A stretch of 13,644 nt of DNA from DAOMNN01 sp050486545 (GTDB lineage Bacteria; Pseudomonadota; Gammaproteobacteria; Burkholderiales; Rhodocyclaceae): NCBI GenBank assembly GCA_050486545.1, contig JBJHDM010000070.1, positions 1-13,644 on the forward strand. The letters run 5' to 3'. The translations under genes and the position numbers were made by a program. Positions 13,600-13,644 of the stretch are shown here, in pieces (position 1 is the stretch's first letter; each line of letters starts with the position of its first letter). The notes beneath the pieces were generated by a model. The model was not told the origin of the DNA. It did no database searches and saw only the letters and a list, made by a program, of their open reading frames with translations.

Positions 13600-13644
13600 G
13601 TCCTGGAGGCCGTGTCGTAGATTCCTGCGCCGGCGGCTCGTTGC

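Larger units (their letters stand above)
13267..13644. other. Gene-free, repeat-rich region after dctP
   Basis: I find no credible coding sequence here. It holds three different hairpin repeats (13312-13335, 13424-13453 and the tandem 71-bp units). About 90 bases between the first two (13336-13423) show only short GC-rich inverted matches. The last 45 bases (13600-13644) show nothing I recognise. The open frames across it are low-complexity translations of the repeats. Confidence 0.75.

Overview
This is a GC-rich bacterial chromosome segment that is almost wholly coding. Gene content and order point to a betaproteobacterium, probably of the Rhodocyclales (Azoarcus/Thauera-like) group. The evidence is the queA-tgt-yajC-secD-secF cluster, the accA-tilS pair, a DUF2322 gene behind purB, and a TRAP dicarboxylate receptor beside a DctS/DctR-type two-component pair. 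The taxonomic placement is an inference from gene families, not a database result.

Layout. At the left edge is the 3' end of purB (+), followed 5 bases later by a DUF2322 gene (+). A perfect 15-bp hairpin separates these from the convergent minus-strand cluster queA-tgt-yajC-secD-secF (579-6025). queA and tgt overlap by 11 bases and make and install the queuosine precursor in tRNA. yajC, secD and secF encode the SecYEG accessory complex and have their own extended -10 promoter. Divergent from queA is a class II tRNA-Leu(CAA) gene with a good promoter. A 328-base non-coding stretch follows, then a Bax inhibitor-1/YccA-type membrane protein (+), accA (+) and tilS (+); accA and tilS overlap by 32 bases.

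The right part is a C4-dicarboxylate module. A FixJ/LuxR-type response regulator and a membrane PAS sensor kinase (both minus, 4-base overlap) stand back to back with a TRAP solute receptor, dctP (+), across a 119-base divergent region. Kinase and regulator probably sense external dicarboxylates and control dctP. The dctQ and dctM permease genes are not in the window. The last 378 bases contain no gene but several hairpin repeats, including two exact tandem copies of a 71-bp unit, each encoding a 17-bp stem-loop.

Most of the window is ordinary housekeeping sequence. The unexplained parts are the repeat-rich tail after dctP, the control region of the YccA gene, and the dctS/dctP divergent region. 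I see no clear sign of an undescribed multi-gene system, phage, insertion sequence or CRISPR array.
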